Source of the DNA: Acanthosepion esculentum
Taxonomy: Eukaryota; Mollusca; Cephalopoda; Sepiida; Sepiidae
Direction: 5' to 3'
Assembly (NCBI GenBank): GCA_964036315.1
Contig: CAXIWW010000817.1
Span: 3,197,501-3,261,500, forward strand
Length of the DNA stretch: 64,000 nucleotides
Position numbers and translations under genes: made by a program. Each line of letters starts with the position of its first letter. Position 1 is the stretch's first letter. Under the pieces are notes generated by a model. That model saw nothing but the letters and a program-made list of their open reading frames with translations, did no database searches and was not told where the DNA came from. This document shows, in pieces, positions 13,501 to 24,832 of the stretch.

Positions 13501-15804
13501 CAGATCAGAGGCCATGCTGCTGGACGTAGTTTATCTTTTTACATTAGACGCTCAAATATGCACCAGAAATCAACAGATCAGAATCATGGCTGCTGGACGT
13601 AGGGTATCATCTTACACAAGACGGTCAAATATGGATCGGAAACCAAGAGGTCAGCGGCCATGCTGCTGGTCGTAGTCTAAGATCTTACATTACAGGCTCA
13701 AATATGGACCGGAAACCAACAGATCAGAGGCCATGCTGCTGGTCGTAGTTTATCTTTTACATTAGACGGTCAAATATGCACCAGAAACCAAGAGATCAGA
13801 AACAGGGCTGCTGGACGTAGTGTATCATCTTACACAAGACGCTCAAATATGGACCGGAAGCCAACAGGTCAGAGGCCATGCTGCTGGACGTAGTCTAAAA
13901 TCTTACATTAGACGCTCAAATATGGACCGGAAACCAACAGATCAGAGGCCATGCTGCTGGACGTAGTTTATCTTTTTACATTAGAGGCTCAAATATCCAC
14001 CAGGAGCCAACAGATCTGAATCATGGCTGCTGGACGTAGTGTATCATCTTACAGAAGACGCTCAAATATGGACCGGAAGCCAACAGGTCAGAGGCAATGC
14101 GGCGGGACGTAGTCTAAAATCTTACATTAGACGCACAAATATTGACCGGAAACCAACAGATCAGAGGCCATACTGCTGGACGTAGATTATCTTTTTACAT
14201 TAGACGCTCAAATATGCACCAGAAACCAAGAGATCAGAAACAGGGCTGCTGGACGTTGTGTATCATCTTACACAAGACGCTCAAATATGGACCGGAAACC
14301 AAGAGTTCAGAGGGCTGCTGGCCGTAGTGTAAAATCTTACATTAGACGCTCAAATATGAACCGGAAACCAACAGATCAGAGGCCATGCTGCAGTACGTAG
14401 TTTATCTTTATACATTAGAGGCTCAAATATCCACCAGAAGCCAACAGATCAGAATCACGGCTGCTGGACGTAGTGTATGATCTTACACAAGACGCTCAAA
14501 TATGGACCGGAAGCCAACAGGTCAGAGGCCATGCTGCTGGACGTAGTTTAAAATCTTACATTAGACGCACAAATATTGACCGGAAACCAACAGATCAGAG
14601 GCCATACTGCTGGGCGTAGATTATCTTTTTACATTACACGCACAAATATGCACCAGGAACCAATAGATTAGAAACAGGGCTGCTGGACGTAGTGTATCAT
14701 CTTACACAAGACGCTCAAATATGGACCGGAAGCCAACAGGTCAGAGGCAATGCGGCTGGACGTAGTCTAAAATCTTACATTAGACGCTCAAATATGGTCG
14801 GGAAACCAACAGATCAGAGGCCATGCTGCTGGACGTAGTTTATCTTTTTACATTACACGCTCAAATATGCACCAGAAACCAACAGATCAGAATCATGGCT
14901 GCTAGTCGTAGTGTATCATCTTACACAAGACGCTGTGATATGGTCCGGAAGCCAACAGGTCAGAGGCCATGCTGCTGGATGTAGTCTAAAATCTTACATT
15001 AGACGCTCAAATATGGACCGGAAACCAACAGATCAGAGGCATGCTGCTGGACGTAGTTTATCTTTTTACTTTAGACGCTCAAATATGCACCAGAAACCAA
15101 GAGATCAGAAACAGAGCTGCTGGAAGTAGTGTATCATCTTACACAAGACGCACAAATATGGACCGGAAGCCAACAGGTCTGAGGCTATGCTGCTGGACGT
15201 AGTCTAAAATCTTTTATTAGACGCTCAAATATGGAACGGAAACCAACAGATCAGAGGCCATGCTGCTGGATGTAGTATATCTTTTTACATTAGACACTCA
15301 AATATGCACAAGAAACCAAGAGATCAGAAACAGGGCTGCTGGACGTAGTGTATCATCTCACACAAGCCGCTCAAATATGGACCGGAAGCCAACAGGTCAG
15401 AGGATATGCTGCTCGACGTAGACTAAAATCTTATATTAGACGCTCAAATATGGACCGGAAACCAACAGATCAGAGGCCATGCTGCTGTACGTAGTTTATC
15501 TTTTTATATTAGACGCTCATATAGGCACCAGAAACCAACAGATCAGAATCATGGCTGCTGGACGTAGTGTATCATCTTACACAAGAGGGTCACATATGGA
15601 CCGGAAGCGAAGAGGTCAGAGTCCATGCTGCTGATCGTAGTCTAAAATCTTACATTAGAGGCTCAAATATGGACCGGAAACCAACAGATCATAGGCCATG
15701 CTGCTGGACGTAGTGTATCTTTTTTCATTAGACGCTCAAATATGCACGAGAAACCAAGAGATCAGAAACAGGGCTGCTGGATGTAGTGTATCATCTTACA
15801 AAAG
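7519..15804 (+). repeat. Satellite D array, forward arm, first block (73-bp monomer, 219-bp trimer)
   Basis: About 113 tandem monomers of 73 bp sharing TGCTGCTGGACGTAGT and ACGCTCAAATATG. Three monomer types follow each other: type a (GACCGGAAACCAACAGATC, then GTAGTTTATCTTTTTACATT), type b (CACCAGAAACC, then GTAGTGTATCATCTTACAC) and type c (GACCGGAAGCCAACAGGTC, then GTAGTCTAAAATCTTAC). A clean trimer is 12178-12396, with steps of exactly 73, 73 and 73. Type b has two subtypes, AACAGGGCTGC and ATCATGGCTGC, which gives partly hexameric (438-bp) order. Monomers are most divergent next to C at 7524-7760. Variants private to this block include AAGAGTTCAGAGG (about 8178, 9708, 11238 and 13208). No gene is visible. 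Confidence 0.97.
12178..12396 (+). repeat. Reference 219-bp trimer of satellite D
   Basis: Three consecutive 73-bp monomers of types a (12178), b (12251) and c (12324), with the next type a starting at 12397. This defines the higher-order unit used to describe the four D arrays. A 73-bp monomer shifts the reading frame by one and a 219-bp trimer restores it. This explains the recurrent open frames of about 77 codons seen throughout D, so they need no coding explanation. Confidence 0.93.
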
Positions 15805-15812
15805 ATTCTGTT
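15801..15812. other. Orientation switch D/D', first block
   Basis: Forward type b monomer (TGTATCATCTTACA) passes into a reverse type b monomer (TTCTGTTTCTGATCTC) through AAAGA. Both sides are the same monomer type cut at different positions, and no foreign sequence lies between them. It differs in sequence from the switch of the second block. Confidence 0.88.
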
Positions 15813-15989
15813 TCTGATCTCTTGGTTTCTGGTGCATATTTGAGCGTCTAATATAAGATGTTAGACTACGTCCAGCAGCATAGCCTCTGACCTGTTGGCT
15901 TCCGGTCCATATTTGAGCGTCTTGTGTAAGATGATACGCTACGTCCAGCAGCCCTGTTTCTGATCTCTTGGTTTCTGATGCATATTTGT

Positions 15990-18676
15990 GCGTCTAATGT
16001 AAAAAGATAAAATACGACCAGCAGCATGGCCTCTGATCGGTTGGTTTCCGGTCCATATTTAAGCGTCTAATGTAAGATTTTAGACTACGTCCAGCAGCAT
16101 GGCCTCTGACCTGTTGGCCCTCGGACCATATCTGAGCGTCTTGTGTAAGATGATACACTACGTCTAGCAGCCATGTTTCTGACCTGTTGGTTTCTGGTGC
16201 ATATTTGAGCGTCTAATGTAAAAAGATAAACTAGACCAGCAGCATGGCCTCTGATCTGTTGGTTTCCGGTTCATATTTGAGCGTCTAATGTAAGATTTTA
16301 GACTACGTCCAGCAGCATGAACTCTGACCACTTGGCTTCCGGTTCATATTTGAGCGTCTTGTGTAAGATGATACACTATGTCCAGCAGACATGATTCTGA
16401 TCTGTTGGTTTCTGGTGCATATTTGAGAAACTAATATAAGATTTTAGACTACGTCCAGCAGCATAGCCTCTGACCTGTTGGCTTCCAGTCCATATTTGAG
16501 CGTCTTGTGTAAGATGATACACTACGTCCAGCAGCCCTGTTTCTGATCTCTTGGTTTCTGGTGCATATTTGACCGTCTAATGTAAAAGATAAACTACGTC
16601 CAGCAGCATTGCCTCTGATCTGTTGGTTTCCGGTCCATATTTGAGCCTCTAATGTAAGATTTTAGACTACGACCAGCAGCATGGTCTCTGACCTCTTGGC
16701 TCCCGGTCCATATTTGAGCGTCTTTTGTAAGATGATACACTACGTCCAGCAGGCATGATTCTGATCTGTTGGTTTCTGGTGCATATTTGAGCGTCTAATG
16801 TAAAAAGATCAGCTACGTACAGCAGCATGGCCTCTAATCTGTTGGTTTCCGGTCCATATTTGAGAGTCTAATATATGATTTTAGACTACGCCTAGCAGCA
16901 TGGCCTCTGAGCTGTTGGCTTCAGGTCCATATTTTAGCGTATTGTGTAAGATGATACACTACGTCCAGCAGCCCTGTTTCTGATCTCTTGGTATCTTGTG
17001 CATATTTGAGCGTCTAATGTAAAAAGATATACTACGTCCAGCAGCATGGCCTCTGATCTGTTGGTTTCCGGTCCATATTTGAGCGTCTAATATAAGATTT
17101 TAGACTACGTGCAGCAGCATAGCCTCTGACCTGTTGGCTTCCGGTCCATATTTGAGAGTCTTTTGCAATATGATACACTACGTCCAGTAGCCCTGTTTCT
17201 GATCTCTTGGTTTCTTGTGCATATTTGAGCGTCTAATGTAAAAAGATATACTACGTCAAGCAGCATGGCCTCTGGTCTGTTGGTTTCCGGTCCATATTTG
17301 AGCGTCTAATATAAGACTTTAGACTACGTCCAGCAGCATGGCCTCTGACCTGTATGTTTCCGGTCGATATTTTAGCGTCTTGTGTAAGATGATACACTAC
17401 GTCCAGCAGCCATGATTCTTATCTGTTGGTTTCTGGTGCATATTTGAGCGTCTAATATAAAAAGATAAACTACGTCCAGCAGCATGGCCACTGATCTGTT
17501 GGATTCCGGTCCATATTTGAGCGTCTAATGCAAGATTTTAGACTACGCCCAGCAGCATGGCCTCTGACCTCTTGGCTTCCGGTCAATATTTGACCGTCGT
17601 GTGTAAGATGATACACTACGTCCAGCAGCCATGATACTGATCTCTTGTTTCTGATGCATATTTGAGCGTCTAATGTAAAAAGATATACTACGTCCAGCAG
17701 GATGGCCTCTGATCAGTTGGTTTCCGGTCCATATTTGAGCAGCGTCTAATATAAGATTTTAGACTACGTCCAGGAGCATAGCCTCTGACCTGCTGGCTTC
17801 CGGTCCATATTTGAGCATCTTGTGTAAGATGATACACTACGTCCAGCAGCCTTGTTTCTGATATCTTGGTTTCTGGTGCATATTTGAGCGTCTAATGTAA
17901 AAAGATAAAGTACGTCCAGCAGCATGGCGTCTGATCTGTTGGTTTACCGTCCATATTTGAGCGTCTAATGTAATATTTTTGACTACGACCAGCAGCATGG
18001 CCTCTGACCAGTTGGCTTTCGTTCGATATTTGAGCGTTTGTGTAAAATGATACACCACGTCCAGCAGCCATGATTCTGGTCTCTTGGTTTCTGGTGCATA
18101 TTTGTGCGTCTAATGTAAAAAGATAAACTACGACCAGCAGCATGGCCTCTGATCTGTTGGTTTCCGGTCCATATTTAAGCGTCTAATGTAAGATTTTAGA
18201 CTACGTCCAGCAGCATGGCCTCTGACCTGTTGGCCCTCGGACCATATCTGAGCGTCTTGTGTAAGATGATACACTACGTCTAGCAGCCATGTTTCTGATC
18301 TGTTGGTTTCTGGTGCATATTTGAGCGTCTAATGTAAAAAGATAAACTAGACCAGCAGCATGGCCTCTGATCTGTTGGTTTCCGGTTCATATTTGAGCGT
18401 CTAATGTAAGATTTTAGACTACGTCCAGCAGCATGAACTCTGACCTCTTGGCTTCCGGTTCATATTTGAGCGTCTTGTGTAAGATGATACACTATGTCCA
18501 GCAGACATGATTCTGATCTGTTGGTTTCTGGTGCATATTTGAGAAACTAATATAAGATTTTAGACTACGCCCAGCAGCATAGCCTCTGACCTGTTGGCTT
18601 CCAGTCCATATTTGAGCGTCTTGTGTAAGATGATACACTACGTCCAGCAGCCCTGTTTCTGATCTCTTGGTTTCTG
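15990..18676 (-). repeat. Local duplication in inverted D arm, offset about 2116 bp
   Basis: About 570 bp at 15990-16560 recurs at about 18106-18676 with the same rare variants: CCCTCGGACCATATCTGAGC, CAGCATGAACTCTGACC, and the shortened monomer with GAGAAACTAATATAAG. The offset of 2116 bp is 29 monomers minus one base. As 29 is not a multiple of three, the trimer register changed between the copies, which fits unequal exchange at a hybrid monomer. Confidence 0.85.
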
Positions 18677-21600
18677 GTGCATATTTGAGCGTCTAATGTA
18701 AAAAGATAAACTACGTCCAGCAGCATGGCCTCTGATCTGTTGGCTTCCGGTCCATATTTGAGCGTCTTGTGTCAGATGATACACTACGCCCAGCAGCCCT
18801 GTTTCTGATCTCTTGGTTTCTGGTGCATATTTAAGCGTCTAATGTTAAAAGATAAACTACGTCCAGCAGAATGGCCTGTGATCTGTTGGTTTCCGGTCCA
18901 TATGTGAGCGTCTAATGTAAGATTTTAGACTACGTCCAGCAGCATGGCCTCTGACTTGTTGGCTTTCGGTCCATATTTGAGCATTTTTGTGTAAGATGAT
19001 ACACTACGTCCAGCAGCCCTGTTTCTGATCACTCGGTTTCTGGTGCATATTTGAGCGTCTAATGTAAAAAGATAAAGTACGTCCAGCAGCATGGCCTCTG
19101 ACCTGTTGGCTTCCGGACCATATCTGAGCGTCTTGTGTAAGATGATACACTACGTCTAGCAGCCATGATTCTGATCTGTTGGTTTCTGGTGCATATTTGA
19201 GCGTCTAATGTAAAAAGATATACTACGTCCAGCAGCATGGCCTCTGAGCTGTTGGTTTCCGGTCCATATTTGAGCGTCTAATGTAAGATTTTAGACTACG
19301 CCCAGCAGCATGGCCTCTGAACTCTTGGTTTCCGGTCCGTATTTGAGCGTCTTGTGTATATGATACACAACTTCCAGCAGCCCTGTTTCTGATCTCTTGG
19401 TTTCTGGTGCATATATGAGCGTCTAATGTAAAAAGATAATCTACGTCCAGCAGCATGGCCTCTGATCTGTTGATTTCCGGTTCATATTTGAGCGTCTAAT
19501 GTAATATTTTAGACTACATCCAGCAGCATGGCCTCTGACCTGTTGGCTTCCGGTCCATATTTGAGCGTCTTCTGTAAGATGATACACTACGTCCAGCAGA
19601 CCTGTTCCTGATCTCTTGTTTTCTTGTGCATATTTGAGCGTCTAATGTAAAAAGATAAACTACGCCCAGCAGCTTGGCCTCTGATCTGTTGGTTTCCGGT
19701 TCATATTTGAGCGTCTAATGTAAGATTTTAGACTACATCCAGCAGTATAGCCTCTGACCTGTTGGCTTCCGGTCCATACTTGAGCGTCTAGTGTAAGATG
19801 ATACACTACGTCCAGCAGCCCTGTTTCTGATCTGTTGGTTTCTGTTGCATACTTGAGCGTCTAATGTAAAAGATAACCTACGTCCAGCAGCATGGCCTCT
19901 GATCTGTTGGTTTCCGGTCCATATTTGAGCCTCTAATTTAAGATTTTAGACTACGACCAGCAGCATGGACTCTGACCTCTTGGCTTCCGGTCCATATTTG
20001 AGCGTCTTGTGTAAGATGATACACTACGTCCAGCAGCCATGATTCTGATCTGTTGGTTTCTGGTGCATATTTGAGCGTCTAATGTAAAAAGATAAGCTAT
20101 GTACAGCAGCATGGCCTATGATCTGTTGGTTTCCGGACCATATTTGAGCGTCTAATGTAAGATTTTAGACAACGTCCAGCAGCATGGCCTCTGAACTCTT
20201 GGTTTCCGGTCCGTCTTTGAGAGTCTTGTGTATATGATACACAACGTCCAGCAGCCCTGTTTCTGATCTCTTGCTTTCTGGTGCATATATGAGCGTCTAA
20301 TGTAAAAAGATAATCTACGTCCAGCAGCATGGCCTCTGATCTGTTGGTTTCCGGTTCATATTTGAGCGTCTAATGTAAGATTTTAGACTACGCCCAGCAG
20401 CATGGCCTCTGACCTGTTGGCTTCCGGTCCATATTTGAGCGTCTTCTGTAAGATGAGACACTACGTCCAGGAGACCTGTTTCTGATCTCTTGTTTTCTGG
20501 TGCATATTTGAGCGTCTAATGTAAAAAGATAAACTACGTCCAGCAGCTTGGCCTCTGATTTGTTGGTTTCCGGTTCATATTTGAGCGTCTAGTGTAAGAT
20601 GATACACTACGTCCAGCAGCCCTGTTTCTGATCTCTTGGTTTCTGGTGCATATTTGACCGTCTAATGTAAAAGATAAACTACGTCCAGCAGCATGGCCTC
20701 TGATCTGTTGGTTTCCGGTCCATATTTGAGCCTCTAATGTAAGATTTTAGACTACGACCAGCAGCATGGACTCTGACCTCTTGGCTCCCGGTCCATATTT
20801 GAGCGTCTTGTGTAAGATGATACACTACGTCCAGCAGGCATGATTCTGATCTGTTGGTTTCTGGTGCATATTTGAGCGTCTAATGTAAAAAGGTAAGCTA
20901 CGTACAGCAGCATGGCCTCTAATCTGTTGGTTTCCGGTCCATATTTGAGAGTCTAATATATGATTTTAGACTACGCCTAGCAGCATGGCCTCTGAGCTGT
21001 TGGCTTCAGGTCCATATTTCAGCGTATTGTGTAAGATGATACACTACGTCCAGCAGCCCTGTTTCTGATCTCTTGGTATCTTGTGCATATTTGAGCGTCT
21101 AATGTAAAAAGATATACTACGTCCAGCAGCATGGCCTCTGATCTGTTGGTTTCCGGTCCATATTTGAGCGTCTAATATAAGATTTTAGACTACGTGCAGC
21201 AGCATAGCCTCTGACCTGTTGGCTTCCGGTCCATATTTGAGAGTCTTTTGCAATATGATACACTACGTCCAGTAGCCCTGTTTCTGATCTCTTGGTTTCT
21301 TGTGCATATTTGAGCGTCTAATGTAAAAAGATATACTACGTCAAGCAGCATGGCCTCTGATGTGTTGTTTTCCGGTCCATATTTGAGCGTCTAATATAAG
21401 ACTTTAGACTACGTCCAGCAGCATGGCCTCTGACCTGTATGTTTCCGGTCGATATTTTAGCGTCTTGTGTAAGATGATACACTACGTCCAGCAGCCATGA
21501 TTCTTATCTGTTGGTTTCTGGTGCATATTTGAGCGTCTAATATAAAAAGATAAACTACGTCCAGCAGCATGGCCACTGATCTGTTGGATTCCGGTCCATA

Positions 21601-22052
21601 TTTGAGCGTCTAATGTAAGATTTTAGACTACGCCCAGCAGCATGGCCTCTGACCTCTTGGCTTCCGGTCAATATTTGACCGTCGTGTGTAAGATGATACA
21701 CTACGTCCAGCAGCCATGATACTGATCTCTTGTTTCTGATGCATATTTGAGCGTCTAATGTAAAAAGATATACTACGTCCAGCAGGATGGCCTCTGATCT
21801 GTTGGTTTCCGGTCCATATTTGAGCAGCGTCTAATATAAGATTTTAGACTACGTCCAGCAGCATAGCCTCTGACCTGCTGGCTTCCGGTCCATATTTGAG
21901 CATCTTGTGTAAGATGATACACTACGTCCAGCAGCCCTGTTTCTGATCTCTTGGTTTCTGGTGCATATTTGAGCGTCTAATGTAAAAAGATAAAGTACGT
22001 CCAGCAGCATGGCGTCTGATCTGTTGGTTTACCGTCCATATTTGAGCGTCTA
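16561..22052 (-). repeat. Local duplication in inverted D arm, offset about 4085 bp
   Basis: About 1.4 kb at 16561-17967 recurs at about 20646-22052. Shared private changes include GACCGTCTAATGTAAAAGAT, TTTTGCAATATGATACAC, CAGTAGCCCTG, and a 3-bp insertion giving GAGCAGCGTCTAATATAAG. The offset is close to 56 monomers. The next part of the left copy, with the change TAATATTTTTGACTACG at 17971, instead matches 22713 (offset 4742, about 65 monomers). The array is therefore a mosaic of at least two exchange events. Confidence 0.85.
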
Positions 22053-23419
22053 ATGTAAGATTTTAGACTACGACCAGCAGCATGGCCTCTGACCTGTAGG
22101 TTTCCGGTCGATATTTGAGCGTCTTGTGTAAGATGATACACTACGTCCAGCAGCCATGATTCTGATCTGTTGGTTTCTGGTGCATATTTGAGCGTCTAAT
22201 ATAAAAAGATAAACTACGTCCAGCAGCATGGCCTCTGATCTGTTGGATTCCGGTCCATATTTGAGCGTCCAATGTAAGATTTTAGACAACGTCCAGCCGC
22301 ATTGCCTCTGACCTGTTGGCTTCAGGTCCATATCTGAGCGTCTTGTGTAAGATGATACACTACGTCCAGTAGCCCTGTTTGTGACTTCTTGGTTTATGGT
22401 GCATATTTGAGCGTCTAATGTAAAAAGATAACCTACGTCCAGCAGCATGGCGTCTGATCTATTGGTTTCTGGTCCATATTTGAGTGTCTAATGTAAGATT
22501 TTAGATTACGTACAGCAGCATGGCCACTGACATGTTGGCTTCCGGTCCATATTTGAGCGTCTTGTTTAAGATGATACACTACGTCCAGCAGCCCTGTTTC
22601 TGATATCTTGGTTTCTGGTGCATATTTGAGCGTCTAATGTAAAAAGATAAACTACGTCCAGCAGCATGGCCTCTGATCTGTTGGTTTCCGGTCCATATTT
22701 GAGCGTCTAATGTAATATTTTTGACTACGACCAGCAGCATGGCCTCTGACCAGTTGGCTTTCGTTCGATATTTGAGCGTTTGTGTAAAATGATACACCAC
22801 GTCCAGCAGCCATGATTCTGGTCTCTTGGTTTCTCGTGCATATTTGAGCGTCTAATGTAAAAAGATAAACTACGCCCAGCAGCATGGCCTTTGTTCTGTT
22901 GGTTTCCGGTCCATATTTGAGCCTCCAATGTAAGATCTTAGACTACGTCCAGCAGCATGGCCTCTGACCTGTTAGCTTCCGGTCCATATTTGAGCGTCTT
23001 GTGTAAGATGATACACTACGTCCAGCAGCCATGATTCTTATCTGTTGGTTTCTGGTGCATATTTGAGCGTCTAATGTAAAAAGATGAACTACGTCCAGCA
23101 GCATGGCCTCTGATCTGTTGGTTTCCCGTCCATATTTGAGCGTCTAATGTAAGATGTTAGACTATGACCAGCAGCATGGCCTCTGATCTGTTGGTGTCCA
23201 ATTGTCGGGAATTTCTTACCTTATCCATAAGTTCAAACGTTTTTCGACACCTTGAATAGAGTGGAGCCGAAATTCAACGGTATGGGGCTTGTGTTAGCTC
23301 ATTTACGGAAATTGTTATGCAGCCCTAAACAGGGAAATCAGTCATATTTCACTTGTTTATAACTTTTTCCATTAAAGAAATATTTTCAAAATGGGTATCA
23401 AATTGTGTGCAATTATTTG

Positions 23420-23814
23420 ATTTGTCTATGTATACAGGGATTATTCATTTGCTCAGATAGTAAAAAGTACAGCTTTCACCATGTGCGCGGTATGTCCTCT
23501 GACAATTTACAGCGTCCGAATTCCAGTGTGCACAATAAGACTGCATTTCTAATTTTTCCCCTTTATAGAATCCACAAAATATTGCTGTCCAATTGTCGGG
23601 AAATTCTTGCCTCATCCATGATTACACAAGTTTTTTCGACACCTTGAATAGAGTCGAGGCGAAATTCAACGTTATGGGGAATTGTGTTAGCTCATTTGCG
23701 GAAATTCTCATGCGGCCCTAAACTGGGAAATCAGTCATATTTCACTTGTTTATAACTTTTATCAAGTAAAAGAAATATTTTCAAAATGGGTATCACATTG
23801 TGTGCAATTATTTG
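23420..23814 (-). repeat. Satellite C unit, inverted copy
   Basis: Complete 395-bp unit on the minus strand. It shows differences shared by neither left-arm unit, such as AAGTTTTTTCGACACCTTG followed by AATAGAGTCGAGGCG, so it is a diverged copy and not a recent duplicate of 6341-6735. Confidence 0.92.
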
Positions 23815-24208
23815 GTTGGTCTATGTTTACAGGGATTTTTCATTTGGTCAGATTTTAAAAAGTACAGCTTTCACCATGTGCGCGGTAGGTCGTCTGACAA
23901 TTTACAGCGTACGAATTCCAGTCTGAAAACTAAGACTGCATTTCTAATTTTTCATTTTATCGAATCCACAAAATATTGCTGTCAAATTGTCGAGAATTTC
24001 TTGACTTATCCATAATTACAAAAGTTTTTTCGACACTTTGTATAGATTCGAGGCCAAATTCAACGGTATGGGGACTTGTGTCATCTCATTTGCGCAAATT
24101 TTCATGCGTCACTAAACTGGGAAATCAGTCATATTTCACTTATTTATAAACTTTTTCCAGTAAAAGAATTATTTTCAAAATGGGTATCAAATTGTGTGCA
24201 ATTATTTG
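23815..24208 (-). repeat. Satellite C unit, inverted copy
   Basis: Complete 394-bp unit. It is one of the more diverged copies: CAGTCTGAAAACTAAGAC replaces the usual CAGTGTGCACAATAAGAC, and the plus-strand open frame is shortened to 71 codons (23800-24015). A frame that tolerates such changes is weak evidence for coding. Confidence 0.92.
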
Positions 24209-24602
24209 ATTTGTCTATGTATACAGGGATTTTTCATTTACTCAGATAGTAAAAAGTACAGCTTTCAGCATGTGCGCGGTAAGTCGTCAGACAATTTACA
24301 GCGTCCGAATTCCAGTGTGCACAATAAAACTGCATTTCTAATTTTTCCATTTTATCGAATCCACAAAATATTGGTGTCCAATTGTCGGGAATTTCTTACC
24401 TTATCCATAATTACAAACGTTTTTCGACACGTTGAATAGAGTCGAGGCGAAATTCAACGGTATGGGGACTTGTGTTAGCTCATTTGCGGAAATTGTCACG
24501 CGGCCCTAAACTGGGAAATCAGTCATATTTCACTTGTTTATAACTTTTTTCCAGTAAAAGAAATATTTTCAAAATGTGTATCAAATTGTGTGCAATTATT
24601 TG
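24209..24602 (-). repeat. Satellite C unit, inverted copy
   Basis: Complete 394-bp unit with few differences from the consensus of the family. The plus-strand open frame of its neighbour (24194-24439) begins at its left boundary and runs through most of it. Confidence 0.92.
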
Positions 24603-24814
24603 ATTTGTCTGTGTATACAGTGATATTTCATTTGCTCAGATAGTAAAAAGTACAGCTGTCACCATGTGTTCCGTATGTCGTCTGACAATTTACAGCGACC
24701 GAATTCCAGTGTGCACAATAAGAATGCATTTCTAATTTTTCCTTTTTATAGAATCCACAAAATATTGGTGTCCAATTGTCGGAAATTTCTTGCCTTATCC
24801 ATAATTACAAAAGT

Positions 24815-24832
24815 TTTTTCGACACAGACGAC
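24815..24832. other. Junction C'/A
   Basis: Satellite C in reverse (TTTTTTCGACAC, normally continuing CTTGAATAGAG) runs into satellite A (CAGACGACC). The bases CA/CAC are shared. This is the start of the next A-B-B'-C-D-D' unit. There is no matching A'/C junction on the other side of the palindrome, where C is bordered by B'. Confidence 0.85.

Larger units (their letters stand above)
15806..23195 (-). repeat. Satellite D array, inverted arm, first block
   Basis: The same 73-bp monomers read on the minus strand, about 101 of them. Orientation switches between CTTACAAAAGA and TTCTGTTTCTGATCTC at 15804-15806, without any spacer of other sequence. Rare variants of the forward arm reappear here reverse-complemented, for example GTATCATATACACAAG (9669) as its complement near 19347 and 20225, and type c monomers starting GACCTGAAGCC. 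Several large internal duplications are present (listed separately). The array ends at TTGGT (23191-23195), where satellite C resumes in reverse, which mirrors the C/D junction of the left side. Confidence 0.97.
23191..24825 (-). repeat. Satellite C array, inverted, first block (about 4.1 units)
   Basis: Satellite C in reverse orientation. Counting from the reverse-complement start word CAATTATTTG, units end at 23419, 23814, 24208 and 24602, giving periods of 395, 394 and 394 bp. The array therefore contains a 229-bp partial unit, three complete units and a 223-bp partial unit. It begins inside the unit at the same point where the left C array meets D (TTGGT/GTCCAATTGTC). It ends abruptly at TTTTTTCGACAC, after which satellite A starts. 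Plus-strand open frames of 71-81 codons recur at 23405-23647, 23800-24015 and 24194-24439. Confidence 0.96.

Noticed and set aside
15790..15815. Inversion as an assembly or fold-back read artefact
   Set aside because: A fold-back artefact would give arms identical near the tip. Here the arms differ at many bases and in spacing, and related inversions occur in both blocks. Raw-read support is still the decisive test.
7519..23195. Recurrent open frames of about 77 codons across D (MLLDVVYLFTLDAQ-type)
   Set aside because: A 219-bp trimer restores the reading frame after 73 codons, so similar short frames recur by structure in all four D arrays and in both orientations.
23191..24825. CENP-B box or another known centromere protein site in satellite C or D
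   Set aside because: I looked for the TTCG....A..CGGG pattern and saw no convincing match in the consensus units. The centromeric role stays open.
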